A stretch of DNA of 64,000 nt from Parvibaculum sp040216885 (lineage in GTDB: Bacteria > Pseudomonadota > Alphaproteobacteria > Parvibaculales > Parvibaculaceae). Made by a program: the position numbers and the translations under genes. The stretch spans positions 124,001 to 188,000 of the forward strand of contig JAVJOG010000022.1 in assembly GCA_040216885.1 (NCBI GenBank). The letters are read 5' to 3'. Under the pieces are notes generated by a model. It was given only the letters and a program-made list of their open reading frames with translations. It was not told where the DNA came from and did no database searches. Of this stretch, positions 49,012-58,413 are shown in pieces (within the stretch, counting starts at the first letter, position 1; each line of letters opens with the position of its first letter).

Positions 49012-50895
49012 TCAATCCTCGCTCTTCACCAGCACGTAAGACCCCGGCGCATCTTCCAGCACCTTGAGCTTGCCGTCGCCCGGCTTGCGCGCAGGGACCA
49101 TTTCGCCTGACTTTTCGCTCAGCCATGCTTCCCAGTCCGGCCACCAGGAGCCCTTGTGGTCGGTGGCGCCTTCGATCCATTCGGCGGCGGTGGCGGGGAG
49201 GTTGTCGTTCAGCCAGTGGTTGTATTTGTTCAGCGCCGGCGGGTTGATGACGCCGGCGATGTGGCCGGAGCCGGCGCAGATGAAGCGCACCGGGCCGCCG
49301 AAGAGTTTCGTTGCCTTGTAGACGGAGTTGTAGGGCGAGATGTGGTCTTCGCGGCTCGATTGCAGATAGACCGGCACTTTGACTTTATGCAGGTCGAGCG
49401 TTTCGCCGCCCAGCACCATGCGGCCTTCGGCAAGCTTGTTTTCGAGATAGCATTCGCGCAAGTAACCGACATGCATGGCCGAGGGCAGGCGCGTTGCGTC
49501 GGCGTTCCAGAACAAGATGTCGAAGGGCATCGGCTCGCGGCCGAGCAGGTAGTTGTTGACGACGTAGTTCCAGATCAGGTCGTTGGAGCGCAGCATGTTG
49601 AAGGTCGAGGCCATGGTCGAGCCCTTCAGGTAGCCGCCTTCCTGATGCATCTGGCGTTCGATGTCGGCGATCTGTTCCTCGTCGATGAAGACTTTCAGCT
49701 CGCCGGCTTCGGTGAAGTCCATCTGGGCGACAAGGAAGGTCGCCGATTTGATGCGGGTGTCGCCGCGCGCCGCCATGTGGGCGAGCGAGCAGGCGAGCAG
49801 CGTGCCGCCGATGCAATAGCCGACCGCGTTGACTTCCTTCTCGCCGGTCGCAAGCTCCACCGCGTCGAGCGCCGCATAGACGCCTTGCGTCATGTAGTCC
49901 GCGAAGGTCTTCAGCGCGAGGCGCGCATCGGGGTTGACCCAGCTTGCGATGAAGACCGTGTAGCCGTTGTCGAGCGCATGCTTGATGAAGGATTTTTCCG
50001 GCGTCAGGTCGAGAATGTAATATTTGTTGATCCAGGGCGGGAAGATGACCAGCGGGCGCTTGTGGACCGTCTCCGTCGTGGGCTCATACTGGATGAGCTG
50101 CATCAACTCGTTCTGGAAGACGACCTTGCCGGGCGTCGTGGCGATGTTGACGCCCAGCGTGAAGGCCGTCATGTCGGTCTGCTGGATGTCGATATGGCCG
50201 TGGCCGCGCTCGATGTCTTCGAGCAGGTGTTCCATGCCGGCGACGAGGTTTTCGCCGTTCGAGTTCAGCGTCGCGCGCAGGATTTCGGGATTGGTGAAAA
50301 TGAAGTTCGAAGGCGAGACCGCGTTGGCGATCTGGCGGATGTAGAAGTCGGCCTGTTCGCGCGTGTGCGGATCGACACCCTCGGCGGCGCGCACGCGGTC
50401 GGTCAGCCATTTGCCGGTCAGCAGATAGGCCTGCTTCATCAGGTCGAAGACGATGTTCTGCTGCCAGTCGGGATCGCGGAAGCGCTTGTCGCTGCGGCTC
50501 GGTTCGGCGACCGGCGGCACCTCCTCGCCGAGCAGGAAGCGGCGGGTCATCGCGCCGGCCAGCGTCAGGTAGCCCTGCCAGAGCGCCATCTGCGCCTCGA
50601 CGATTTTCGCGGGGTTGGTCATGTAGCTGCCGGCGACCGTCATCAGCGTGCGGCCGACGCGCTGCAACTCGTGCAGGCTGCGATCGGCGCCGCCGGGCGA
50701 ATCGTCGGCGCTCATCAACTGCCGCGCCGCCTTCTGGCCGAGCAGGGCGGCCTGCATCAGGTTGACGGCGAGCGCCCCCATGTCGGGCACGGTGTAGCTC
50801 TGGAGTGGCGCTTCGGCGGTTTTTTCAGGCGCGGACTTTTTGGGCGGGGAGGGGCTTTTCCTGTGGTTTTTCGGGCGGCTTTTCGGGGAGCTCAT
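49012..50895 (-). CDS. phaC: Class I poly(3-hydroxyalkanoate) synthase
   Basis: A 627-residue polymerase joining 3-hydroxyacyl-CoA units into PHA granules. The N-terminal PhaC_N domain (from about residue 100: MALWQGYLTLAGAMTRRFLL) is followed by the alpha/beta-hydrolase domain with nucleophile Cys361 in AVGYCIGGTLLACS, the catalytic Asp in QSSREDHISPYNSV and His in FICAGSGHIAGVINPP. The first 30 residues are a Lys/Pro-rich extension not usual in the core family. Lone synthase: no phaA, phaB or phasin gene is adjacent. Confidence 0.95.
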   Translation of the reverse strand: MSSPKSRPKNHRKSPSPPKKSAPEKTAEAPLQSYTVPDMGALAVNLMQAALLGQKAARQLMSADDSPGGADRSLHELQRVGRTLMTVAGSYMTNPAKIVEAQMALWQGYLTLAGAMTRRFLLGEEVPPVAEPSRSDKRFRDPDWQQNIVFDLMKQAYLLTGKWLTDRVRAAEGVDPHTREQADFYIRQIANAVSPSNFIFTNPEILRATLNSNGENLVAGMEHLLEDIERGHGHIDIQQTDMTAFTLGVNIATTPGKVVFQNELMQLIQYEPTTETVHKRPLVIFPPWINKYYILDLTPEKSFIKHALDNGYTVFIASWVNPDARLALKTFADYMTQGVYAALDAVELATGEKEVNAVGYCIGGTLLACSLAHMAARGDTRIKSATFLVAQMDFTEAGELKVFIDEEQIADIERQMHQEGGYLKGSTMASTFNMLRSNDLIWNYVVNNYLLGREPMPFDILFWNADATRLPSAMHVGYLRECYLENKLAEGRMVLGGETLDLHKVKVPVYLQSSREDHISPYNSVYKATKLFGGPVRFICAGSGHIAGVINPPALNKYNHWLNDNLPATAAEWIEGATDHKGSWWPDWEAWLSEKSGEMVPARKPGDGKLKVLEDAPGSYVLVKSED

Positions 50896-51102
50896 CTGCG
50901 GGTGCGGTCCTTGGGGGCGGGCTGCGGCGGGTGCATTTCCTGTCGATATGGGGCGGTGGGCGCTTCTGTCACCCCCCTGTCACCGACAAATTCTTTCGTT
51001 AGCGGAGCCTATACTATACGCTCTCCCATGTCCGCCGGATGACGCTGCCTGCAGGCGCGGCCGGACGGGCGAGACGGAAGAAAATTCAAGGGAGTTCGAG
51101 AG

Positions 51103-51702
51103 ATGTCCGCTCTGGCGAAGGTGGGGCCGGCGACGGCGGCGGTGCTTCTGGCGGGGCTGATGCTCGCCGGATGTACCGCGATTCCCGACTCGGCCAAGCC
51201 CGAGGCGCTTTATGGCGGCACGCCCGCGCCGGCGTCACCCGAAGCGGCCTTCCCGGACCTGCGCAGCGTGCCCGCAAAGGCGCCCCAGACGACGCCGCCG
51301 GCCGAGCAGCAGCGGATCGCCGACGGGCTCGCCGACGATCGCGACCAGGCGCGCTATGCCGACCAGCTTTTGCGCAGCGGCACCGCCGCGCCGGCTTCAT
51401 CGCGGCCCGCCGGCCCCGTGCCGCCACCGCTACAGCCGCTCGAGAATATTCCGCCGGGGATCGACGAGAAGCGGGCGCTCTACGAGAACGCGCCGATCAT
51501 TCCCATGCCGGAGCGTGGCGGCCACCGCGACATGACGGCCGTCTTCACGATCGAGACGGCGTCCCGCGCGCCGACCGACGAGGAGGCCGCCACCGTGACC
51601 GAGGACGGCGCGCCCGCAGCCTCAGGCCCCGATACCGGCCCGGAAGTGACGCCCGCGCCGACCAAGCGGGTCACCGTCAAGCCGGTGATCGGCCAGCCGT
51701 AA
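51103..51702 (+). CDS. Putative lipoprotein of unknown function
   Basis: A 199-residue protein with signal peptide and lipobox LAGC (Cys24). The mature part is Pro/Ala-rich and poorly structured, with one more ordered segment (AEQQRIADGLADDRDQARYA, about residues 66-85) and another around ENIPPGIDEKRALYENAPII (residues about 113-133). GGGAG precedes the ATG. It is divergent from phaC across 207 bases. I do not recognise the family; outer-membrane location is likely from the Thr at +2. Confidence 0.8.
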   Translation: MSALAKVGPATAAVLLAGLMLAGCTAIPDSAKPEALYGGTPAPASPEAAFPDLRSVPAKAPQTTPPAEQQRIADGLADDRDQARYADQLLRSGTAAPASSRPAGPVPPPLQPLENIPPGIDEKRALYENAPIIPMPERGGHRDMTAVFTIETASRAPTDEEAATVTEDGAPAASGPDTGPEVTPAPTKRVTVKPVIGQP

Positions 51703-51778
51703 AGGCACTGGACAGCCGATCGGCCGCGGCGGCCACCTTTCCGCCGGATTTTCCACTTATCCGACCGCTCGCAGGGCT

Positions 51779-51806
51779 TTGGCGGGGCGGGCTTTGGCGT
51801 TATAAG
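51779..51806 (+). promoter_or_regulatory. Promoter of the aminotransferase-hom run
   Basis: TTGGCG (51779-51784), 16-base spacer, TATAAG (51801-51806), 51 bases before the aminotransferase ATG. Confidence 0.5.
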
Positions 51807-51857
51807 GGCGCCCAGTGCCCCGGGCTCCGCGCCCGTTCGCGTCTCCAGGAAATTGCC

Positions 51858-53123
51858 ATGAGCGAAGAGTTTCATCGCATAAAGCGTCTGCCGCCCTACG
51901 TCTTCGAGAGCGTCAACAAGCTCAAGGCCAAGGCGAGGGCGGAAGGCCGCGACATCATCGATTTCGGCATGGGCAATCCCGATATGCCGACGCCGCCGCA
52001 TATCGTCGAAAAGCTGATCGAAGCCGTGCGCGATCCGAAGACGCACCGCTATTCGGCGTCGCGCGGCATTCCGGGGCTCAGGCGGGCGCAGGCGGCCTAT
52101 TACCAGCGCCGCTTCGGCGTGACGCTCAATCCGGAAACCGAAGTCATCGCGACGCTCGGCTCGAAGGAAGGGCTCGCCAATCTTGCGCAGGCGATCACGG
52201 CGCCGGGCGACGTCATCCTCTGTCCGAACCCGAGCTATCCGATCCACGCCTTCGGCTTCATCATTTCGGGCGCCGTCATCCGCTCGGTGCCCTTCGAGAG
52301 CGAGGACGGATTTTTCGAGATGCTGGAGCGCGGCGTGCGCCACAGCGTGCCGAAGCCGGTGGCGCTCGTCGTTTCCTATCCGTCGAACCCGACGGCGCAG
52401 GTCGCCGATCTCGATTTCTACCGCGAGGTGATCGCCTTTGCCGCCAGGCACGACCTGTTCGTGATTTCCGATCTCGCCTATTCGGAAATCTATTTCGACG
52501 GCAATCCGCCGCCCTCGATCCTGCAGGTGCCGGGCGCGCGCGAGCGCACGGTCGAGTTCACCTCGCTGTCGAAGACCTATGCGATGCCGGGATGGCGCAT
52601 GGGCTTTGCTGTCGGCAACGAACGCCTCATCAACGCGCTTGGCCGCGTCAAATCCTATCTCGACTACGGCGCCTTCACGCCGATCCAGGTGGCGGCGACG
52701 GCGGCATTGAACGGCCCGCAGGATTGCGTGCGCGAAATTCGCGGCATCTATCAGAGCCGCCGCGATGTGCTGGTGGACAGCATGGCGCGATCCGGCTGGG
52801 ACATTCCCTCGCCGCCAGCGAGCATGTTTGCGTGGTCGCCGATCCCGGAAAAGTTCCGCCATCTCGGCTCGATGGGTTTTGCGACGCTGCTGCTCGAACA
52901 GGCCGACGTCGCCGTCGCGCCGGGCATCGGCTTCGGCGAGTATGGCGACGGGCATGTGCGCATCGGTCTCGTCGAAAACGAGCAGCGCATCCGGCAGGCG
53001 GCGCGCAACGTCAAACGCATGATGGCGCATGCCGACCAGATCGTCGCCGAATATGAAGAGCGCATTGGCATCAAGGGAAGCGTCGTGCCTCACCCCAGTT
53101 CAACGAGGGCGGGCCGGACGTGA
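51858..53123 (+). CDS. Class I/II aminotransferase (AlaC / LL-diaminopimelate aminotransferase-like)
   Basis: A 421-residue PLP enzyme. IDFGMGNPDMPTPPHIVEKL, YSASRGIPGLRRAQAAYYQR, LVVSYPSNPTAQVADLDFYR and the PLP-lysine segment FTSLSKTYAMPGWRMGFAVG are typical of the AlaC group of glutamate-pyruvate aminotransferases, often mislabelled as LL-diaminopimelate aminotransferase. It overlaps the hom start by four bases, and this link recurs in alphaproteobacteria, so a role in the aspartate family of amino acids is likely. ATG at 51858, with AGGAA upstream. Confidence 0.9.
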   Translation: MSEEFHRIKRLPPYVFESVNKLKAKARAEGRDIIDFGMGNPDMPTPPHIVEKLIEAVRDPKTHRYSASRGIPGLRRAQAAYYQRRFGVTLNPETEVIATLGSKEGLANLAQAITAPGDVILCPNPSYPIHAFGFIISGAVIRSVPFESEDGFFEMLERGVRHSVPKPVALVVSYPSNPTAQVADLDFYREVIAFAARHDLFVISDLAYSEIYFDGNPPPSILQVPGARERTVEFTSLSKTYAMPGWRMGFAVGNERLINALGRVKSYLDYGAFTPIQVAATAALNGPQDCVREIRGIYQSRRDVLVDSMARSGWDIPSPPASMFAWSPIPEKFRHLGSMGFATLLLEQADVAVAPGIGFGEYGDGHVRIGLVENEQRIRQAARNVKRMMAHADQIVAEYEERIGIKGSVVPHPSSTRAGRT

Positions 53124-54427
53124 CAAAACCACTGCGGATCGGAATTGCCGGCCTCGGCACGGTGGGGGCGGGCGTGGTCAAGATTTTGGCCGCGCGGGGC
53201 GCTCATCTGGCCGCCGCGACCGGCCGCGCCATCGAAGTCGCAGCCGTGTCGGCGCGCGACAGCAGCAAGGATCGCGGCATCGACCTTTCGGGCATCCGGT
53301 GGGAGCGCGACCCGCTGGCGCTGGCGGCGGCGGACGATGTCGACGTCGTGGCCGAGATGATCGGCGGTTCGGAAGGTGTGGCGCGCGATCTCGTCGAGGC
53401 GGCGCTGAAGGCGGGCAAGCATGTCGTCACCGCCAACAAGGCGCTTGTCGCGCATCATGGCGGGAGCCTCGCGCGGCTCGCGGAAGCCAGGGGCGTCGCG
53501 CTCCATTACGAGGCGGCGGTGGCGGGCGGCATCCCCATCGTCAAGACGATGCGCGAGGCGCTGGCGGCCAACGAGATCCGCAGCTTTCACGGCATTCTCA
53601 ACGGCACCTGCAACTACATCCTGACCGAGATGGAAACGACGGGGCGCGATTTCGCCGACGTGCTGAAGGACGCGCAGGCGCTGGGCTATGCCGAGGCCGA
53701 TCCGTCGTTCGATGTCGGCGGCATCGACGCCGCGCACAAGCTGGCGATCCTGACCAGCCTTGCCTTCGGCACGGAGGTCGATTTCGGCGCCGTGCAGATT
53801 GAGGGCATCGAGAAGATCAGCGCCACCGACATCTCCTTCGCGCGCGAGTTCGGCTACAAAATCCGGCTGCTGGCGATTGCCGAGAAGCTCGAAAGCGGCA
53901 TCGTGCAGCGGGTGCATCCGGCGCTGGTGCCGGACGGGACGCCGCTTGCGGCCGTCTCGGGCGTCTACAACGCCGTGGCGGTCGATGGCGACCGGGTGGG
54001 TCACATGGTGCTCGAAGGCCGCGGCGCGGGCGAGGGGCCGACGGCATCGGCCGTCATCTCCGACATTATCGACATCGCGCGCGGGCTGGTGCTGGCACCC
54101 TTTATCGTGCCGGCGGACCGGTTGAAAAAATTGGTGCAACCTCCTGTCGATACACATAAAAAAGCGTTTTACCTGCGGGTGCGCGCGGTCGACCGGGCCG
54201 GCAGCATGGCGGCCATCACGCAGGCGCTGGCGCAGGCTTCCGTCTCAATCGAGCGGATCGTGCAGCGCGGCGACCGGCAGGATGGTAGCGGCCGTCTGCC
54301 CGTCGTTTTCGTGACCCACGAGACCGACGAGGGCACAATGGCCCGCGCGCGGGCACATTTGGCGGAACATGAAGATGTGGCGGGCACACCGCTGGTTTTG
54401 AGAATAGAAGACGGGGAGCTGCGCTGA
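53120..54427 (+). CDS. hom: Homoserine dehydrogenase
   Basis: A 435-residue enzyme reducing aspartate semialdehyde to homoserine. The NAD(P) domain begins IGIAGLGTVGAGVVKILAAR; the catalytic domain has EAAVAGGIPIVKTMREALAA (catalytic Lys) and GILNGTCNYILTEM; an ACT regulatory domain (about residues 350-430, starting FYLRVRAVDRAGSMAAITQA) allows threonine feedback. The start is GTG within the aminotransferase stop. Confidence 0.96.
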   Translation: MTKPLRIGIAGLGTVGAGVVKILAARGAHLAAATGRAIEVAAVSARDSSKDRGIDLSGIRWERDPLALAAADDVDVVAEMIGGSEGVARDLVEAALKAGKHVVTANKALVAHHGGSLARLAEARGVALHYEAAVAGGIPIVKTMREALAANEIRSFHGILNGTCNYILTEMETTGRDFADVLKDAQALGYAEADPSFDVGGIDAAHKLAILTSLAFGTEVDFGAVQIEGIEKISATDISFAREFGYKIRLLAIAEKLESGIVQRVHPALVPDGTPLAAVSGVYNAVAVDGDRVGHMVLEGRGAGEGPTASAVISDIIDIARGLVLAPFIVPADRLKKLVQPPVDTHKKAFYLRVRAVDRAGSMAAITQALAQASVSIERIVQRGDRQDGSGRLPVVFVTHETDEGTMARARAHLAEHEDVAGTPLVLRIEDGELR

Positions 54428-54485
54428 GAGGCGGGGCCGACAACACACGCCCATAGGCAAGGGCGAAGACCTGATGGGGATTTAG

Positions 54486-55460
54486 ATGGCGACGAAGATT
54501 ACGAACCTGAACCGCATGCTGGCGCTCGAGATGGGGCGCGTCACGGAGCGCGCGGCGGTTCGCTCGTCCTTGTGGGTCGGCCGCGGCGACGAGAAGTCGG
54601 CCGACCAGGCCGCCGTCGACGCCATGCGCAAGGAACTCAATGTGCTCGACATCGACGGTGTCGTCGTGATCGGCGAGGGCGAGCGCGACGAGGCGCCGAT
54701 GCTCTATATCGGTGAGAAGGTCGGCACGGGCAAAGGTCCCAAGGTCGACATCGCGCTCGATCCGCTGGAAGGCACCACGCTGACCGCCAAGGCGATGCCG
54801 AACGCGATGACCGTGCTGGCGGCGGCCGAAGGCGGCACACTGCTGAATGCGCCCGACACTTATATGGACAAGATCGCCATCGGCGGCGGCCTTCCCGACG
54901 GTGTCGTCGATCTCGACGCGACGCCGTCGGAAAACCTCAAGGCGCTGGCGAAAGCCAAGAAGGTTGCAGTGTCGGAACTTACGGTCTGCATACTCGACCG
55001 GCCGCGTCATGCCGATCTCATTCGCGCGGTGCGTGAATGCGGCGCGCGGGTGACGTTGATCACCGATGGCGACATTGCCGGCGTCATCGCGACGACCGAT
55101 GCCGAGACCGGCATTGACCTTTATATGGGTGTCGGCGGCGCGCCGGAAGGCGTGCTGGCGGCGGCGGCGCTGCGCTGCATCGGCGGCCAGATGCAGGGCC
55201 GCCTTGTCACCTCGGTCGAGGAACAGAAGGCGCGCGCCGCGACGATGGGTGTCAAGGATTTCAACAAGAAGTACACGATGAACGAGATGGCGTCGGGCGA
55301 CGTTATTTTCGCCGCGACCGGCGTGACCGATGGCTGGCTGCTCGATGGCGTGCATCATGTGAATGGCGGCGTCACCACGCACACGATCGTCATGCGCTCG
55401 GCGACCGGTACGGTCCGGCGCCTCAATTCGTTTCACTCGAACATCGAGAAGTTCGGCTAG
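54486..55460 (+). CDS. glpX: Class II fructose-1,6-bisphosphatase
   Basis: A 324-residue GlpX-type phosphatase for gluconeogenesis. The metal site is visible in VVIGEGERDEAPMLYIGEKV and ALDPLEGTTLTAKAMPN; DGDIAGVIATTDAETGIDLY and GVGGAPEGVLAAAALRCIGG follow. It might also act on sedoheptulose bisphosphate, as some members do. It lies 58 bases after hom and before recJ. Confidence 0.95.
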   Translation: MATKITNLNRMLALEMGRVTERAAVRSSLWVGRGDEKSADQAAVDAMRKELNVLDIDGVVVIGEGERDEAPMLYIGEKVGTGKGPKVDIALDPLEGTTLTAKAMPNAMTVLAAAEGGTLLNAPDTYMDKIAIGGGLPDGVVDLDATPSENLKALAKAKKVAVSELTVCILDRPRHADLIRAVRECGARVTLITDGDIAGVIATTDAETGIDLYMGVGGAPEGVLAAAALRCIGGQMQGRLVTSVEEQKARAATMGVKDFNKKYTMNEMASGDVIFAATGVTDGWLLDGVHHVNGGVTTHTIVMRSATGTVRRLNSFHSNIEKFG

Positions 55461-55484
55461 GCCGGAAGCTTGCAAGGAGGCGCG

Positions 55485-57296
55485 GTGTCCGGGGCGTTGA
55501 CGAGACATTTCCTCGGCGTCGACCGGTCCGTCACGGGCCGCGCCTGGGTGAGCCGTCTGGCCGACGACCGGCTGGCGCTGGCCATCGCGCAGCGCGAGGG
55601 CCTGCCGGAAATCGTCGCGCGCGTGCTGGCCGGGCGCGGCGTCGCGCCCGAGGACTGCGCGGCCTATCTGGCGCCGTCGCTGAAAAATCTGATGCCCGAT
55701 CCGCGCGTTCTCGTCGACATGGAGAAGGCGGCCTCGCGCGTGGCGCGCGCCATCATGGACGGCGAGAAGGTCGCGGTCTTCGGCGATTACGATGTCGACG
55801 GTGCGACGTCCTCGGCCTTGCTCTACCGTTTCTTCCGCGCCGCCGGCCGCGAGCTTCGCGTCTACATCCCCGACCGTATCCGCGAGGGCTACGGGCCCAA
55901 TGCGCCGGCGCTGTTGAAGCTGAAGCAGGAAGGCATCGGCCTCGTCGTTACCGTCGATTGCGGCACCATGGCGCACAAGGCGCTGGGGCTTGCGGCCGAT
56001 GCCGGGCTCCCCTCCGTCGTCATCGACCATCACCAGGCCGAGCCGGCGCTGCCGCCGGCCTATGCACTGGTCAATCCAAACCGTCTCGACGACGAGAGCG
56101 GCCTCGGCCAGCTTGCGGCGGTCGGCGTTGCCTTTCTCTTTGTCGTCGCGATCAACCGGGCGCTGCGCGAGGCGGGCTACTATGCCAGCCGCGACGAGCC
56201 CGATTTGATGCAATGGCTCGACCTCGTGGCGCTCGGCACGGTTTGCGACGTCGTGCCGCTGACCGGGCTCAACCGCGCCTTCGTCGCGCAGGGGCTTCGC
56301 GTCATGGGGCGGCGGCGCAACGCCGGCATGGCGGCGCTGGCCGATGTGGCGCGGATGAACGGCGCGCCCTCGACCTATCATCTCGGTTTCCTGCTCGGTC
56401 CGCGCGTCAATGCGGGCGGGCGCGTCGGCCGCGCCGATCTCGGGGCGCGGCTTCTGGTGACGGAAGACGAGGAAGAGGCGCGTCACCTTGCCGAAGAGCT
56501 GAACGTGATGAATGCCGAGCGGCAGGCGATCGAGGCGCAGGTGCTGGAAGAGGCGCTGGCGCAGGTCGATGCAAGGCTCAGTGCTTCCCGCGCCAACGCG
56601 CTGCCGCCGCTCATTCTGGCGCAGGCGCCGGGGTGGCATCCCGGCGTCATCGGCATCGTGGCGAGCCGCCTCAAGGACAAATACGACCGGCCGTCGATGG
56701 TGCTGGCTTTCGACTCGAAGGGCGAGGGCAAGGGTTCCGGACGTTCGATCCAGGGCGTCGATCTCGGCCGCGCCGTCACCGCAGCGCTTGAGGCGGGCCT
56801 CATCGTCAATGGCGGGGGCCATGCGATGGCGGCGGGTGTCACGCTCACCGAGGACAAGCTTGAGGCCTTCGAGGATTTCCTGATGAAGCGGCTCGAAGAT
56901 GCCGTCAGCGCGGCCTCGGAGGCGAAGGCGCTCCGGCTCGACGGTGCGCTTTCGGTGCGCGGCGCGACCCGTGACCTCTACGATCTGGTCCAACAGGCGG
57001 GCCCCTATGGCGCGGGCAATGCCGAACCTCGTTTTGCCGTGCCGTCGGTTCGTGTGGTGAAGGCCGACATTGTCGGCAAGGCCCATGTGCGCTGCATCCT
57101 GACCGGCGAGGATGGCGGGCGGCTGAAGGCGATCGCCTTCCGCGCCGCCGGGACGCCGCTCGGGCAGACGCTGATGGACCGGGGCAGCGGCTTGCTGCAT
57201 GTCGCGGGGCGGCTCACGGCCGACGACTGGCAAGGAAAACGCGACGTGCAGCTGACGCTGGAGGATGCCGTTCCGACTCGCGACGCGACACCCTGA
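55485..57296 (+). CDS. recJ: Single-stranded-DNA-specific exonuclease RecJ
   Basis: A 603-residue 5'-3' exonuclease used in recombination and mismatch repair. The DHH domain has VAVFGDYDVDGATSSALLYR and SVVIDHHQAEPALPPAYALV; the DHHA1 domain has APGWHPGVIGIVASRLKDKY and IVNGGGHAMAAGVTL; an OB-fold follows to the end. I start at GTG 55485 with AAGGAGG four bases upstream; a TTG 15 bases earlier would put the ribosome site inside the gene. Confidence 0.95.
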   Translation: MSGALTRHFLGVDRSVTGRAWVSRLADDRLALAIAQREGLPEIVARVLAGRGVAPEDCAAYLAPSLKNLMPDPRVLVDMEKAASRVARAIMDGEKVAVFGDYDVDGATSSALLYRFFRAAGRELRVYIPDRIREGYGPNAPALLKLKQEGIGLVVTVDCGTMAHKALGLAADAGLPSVVIDHHQAEPALPPAYALVNPNRLDDESGLGQLAAVGVAFLFVVAINRALREAGYYASRDEPDLMQWLDLVALGTVCDVVPLTGLNRAFVAQGLRVMGRRRNAGMAALADVARMNGAPSTYHLGFLLGPRVNAGGRVGRADLGARLLVTEDEEEARHLAEELNVMNAERQAIEAQVLEEALAQVDARLSASRANALPPLILAQAPGWHPGVIGIVASRLKDKYDRPSMVLAFDSKGEGKGSGRSIQGVDLGRAVTAALEAGLIVNGGGHAMAAGVTLTEDKLEAFEDFLMKRLEDAVSAASEAKALRLDGALSVRGATRDLYDLVQQAGPYGAGNAEPRFAVPSVRVVKADIVGKAHVRCILTGEDGGRLKAIAFRAAGTPLGQTLMDRGSGLLHVAGRLTADDWQGKRDVQLTLEDAVPTRDATP

Positions 57297-57340
57297 AAAC
57301 CCAGTTGAAAATCCCGGCTTTTCGGCGGGTTTCCGGGGGG

Positions 57341-57369
57341 TTGCCAGCCGCGCCCCGGCCCCTTATAAG
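57341..57369 (+). promoter_or_regulatory. Promoter of tRNA-Glu
   Basis: TTGCCA (57341-57346), 17-base spacer, TATAAG (57364-57369), 34 bases before the tRNA. The same -35 type and distance as the tRNA-Pro promoter. Confidence 0.65.
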
Positions 57370-57403
57370 GCGCGCTCATGGCCGGTTTGCCCGGCCTTCG
57401 CGT

Positions 57404-57478
57404 GCGCCCTTCGTCTATCGGTTAGGACGCCAGATTTTCATTCTGGAAAGAGGGGTTCGACTCCCCTAGGGCGTACCA
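57404..57478 (+). tRNA. tRNA-Glu (anticodon TTC)
   Basis: A 75-base tRNA with encoded CCA. Acceptor strands GCGCCCT and AGGGCGT (a G-T pair at the end); anticodon stem CCAGA/TCTGG around TTTTCAT gives TTC; T arm GGTTCGACTCC. Reads GAA/GAG. Confidence 0.95.
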
Positions 57479-57504
57479 CATCTCCCGCCGGTCGTGCATT
57501 CGGC

Positions 57505-57916
57505 TCAGCAATATCCGAGATTGGTCTGGCTGCCCGGCAGGAGGTAGCTCTGGCCCTGCGCCTCGCGGCATTCGCCGGCGTGCGAGGTGGCCATGCGGCC
57601 GGCCGCGTCGGGACCGTTCATCGTCACACTGCGGCAGGCGCCCTGCGGGGTCGCGGCTGCTGCCGAAGCCGCTTCGTTCGGGGAAGATGCGCGAATAGAG
57701 GACCGCGTCCGGCGGCGCGGCGCCTGGCCGGCCCCATTCGTTCGGCGTCTGCGTCTGGAAGCCGGGCGCGCCAAAGGCGCCGGGGCGCATGCTGTCGTCA
57801 AGGCCGTAATGGAACTGCGTGGCGGGCGCGGCCAGTGCGCCGCCCGGTCCTGCCAGAAGCACCGCCATCAGTGCCGCTATGAGGCTTCCGCGTGAATGGA
57901 TGCCAGCCTCGCGCAA
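57505..57916 (-). pseudogene. Secreted small protein gene, interrupted by a frameshift
   Basis: Two overlapping frames together make one plausible protein. The first, from ATG 57916, encodes a signal peptide (AALMAVLLAGPGGALAA) and runs to SRIFPERSGFGS near 57675. The second frame, one base off, carries the rest, including CRSVTMNGPDAAGRMATSHA and GECREAQGQSYLLPGSQTNL, and stops at 57505. Both parts have strong G/C third positions, while the first frame beyond the junction runs antisense through tRNA-Glu. A single extra base (or two missing) around 57650-57690 explains it. Three bases after the glyoxalase stop. Real mutation versus sequencing error cannot be decided here. Confidence 0.6.
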
Positions 57917-57919
57917 ACG

Positions 57920-58339
57920 CTACCAGTGCCCCGTATTCGGCATCGAGGCCCAGGGCTCGGCGGGGGGCAGCGCGCCGCCTTTTTGCAGCAATTCGATCGA
58001 TATATTGTCGGGCGAGCGCACAAAGGCCATGCGGCCGTCGCGGGGCGGGCGGTTGATCGTGACGCCGGCCTTCATCAGCTTGTCGCAGGTCGCGTAGATG
58101 TCCTCGACCTCATAGGCCAGATGGCCGAAATTGCGGCCCTCGCCGAGCTCTTCCTCGTCCCAGTTCCAGGTCAGCTCGACCTGCGCTTCCTTCTGGCCGG
58201 GGGCGGCGAGGAAGACCAGGCTGAAACGGCCGCCCTCATTGTCGTAGCGGCCCAGATTTTCGAGGCCGAGCTTGTCGCAATAAAATTCGAGCGCCTTGTC
58301 GAGATTGCCGACGCGCACCATCGTGTGCAGATATTTCAT
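57920..58339 (-). CDS. gloA: Glyoxalase I family protein (lactoylglutathione lyase-like)
   Basis: A 139-residue metalloenzyme of the vicinal-oxygen-chelate fold. Metal ligands are in LHTMVRVGNLDKALEFYCDK (His5), in the middle strand EAQVELTWNWDEE, in GRNFGHLAYEVEDIYATCDK (His) and in RSPDNISIELLQKG (Glu), the canonical set for bacterial glyoxalase I, which detoxifies methylglyoxal-glutathione adducts. ATG 58339 is preceded by AAAGG; a longer frame upstream lacks similarity. Divergent from the sirtuin gene. Confidence 0.9.
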   Translation of the reverse strand: MKYLHTMVRVGNLDKALEFYCDKLGLENLGRYDNEGGRFSLVFLAAPGQKEAQVELTWNWDEEELGEGRNFGHLAYEVEDIYATCDKLMKAGVTINRPPRDGRMAFVRSPDNISIELLQKGGALPPAEPWASMPNTGHW

Positions 58340-58413
58340 GTCGAGCCTTTGCCGGATGATGGGGTTTCGGCCATCATCCCCCATCGGGCGGGGCCAAGTC
58401 AAAACGGGGGAAG

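Noticed and set aside
54216..57233. A 1005-codon minus-strand frame opposite glpX and recJ
   Set aside because: Same reason: both genes on the plus strand show complete catalytic motifs, and the antisense translation is His/Arg/Asp-rich without domains.
57422..57916. A single 164-codon minus-strand gene running through tRNA-Glu
   Set aside because: Its end is the antisense of the tRNA anticodon region, and after about 57660 the other frame has the coding signature; treated as a frameshifted gene instead.
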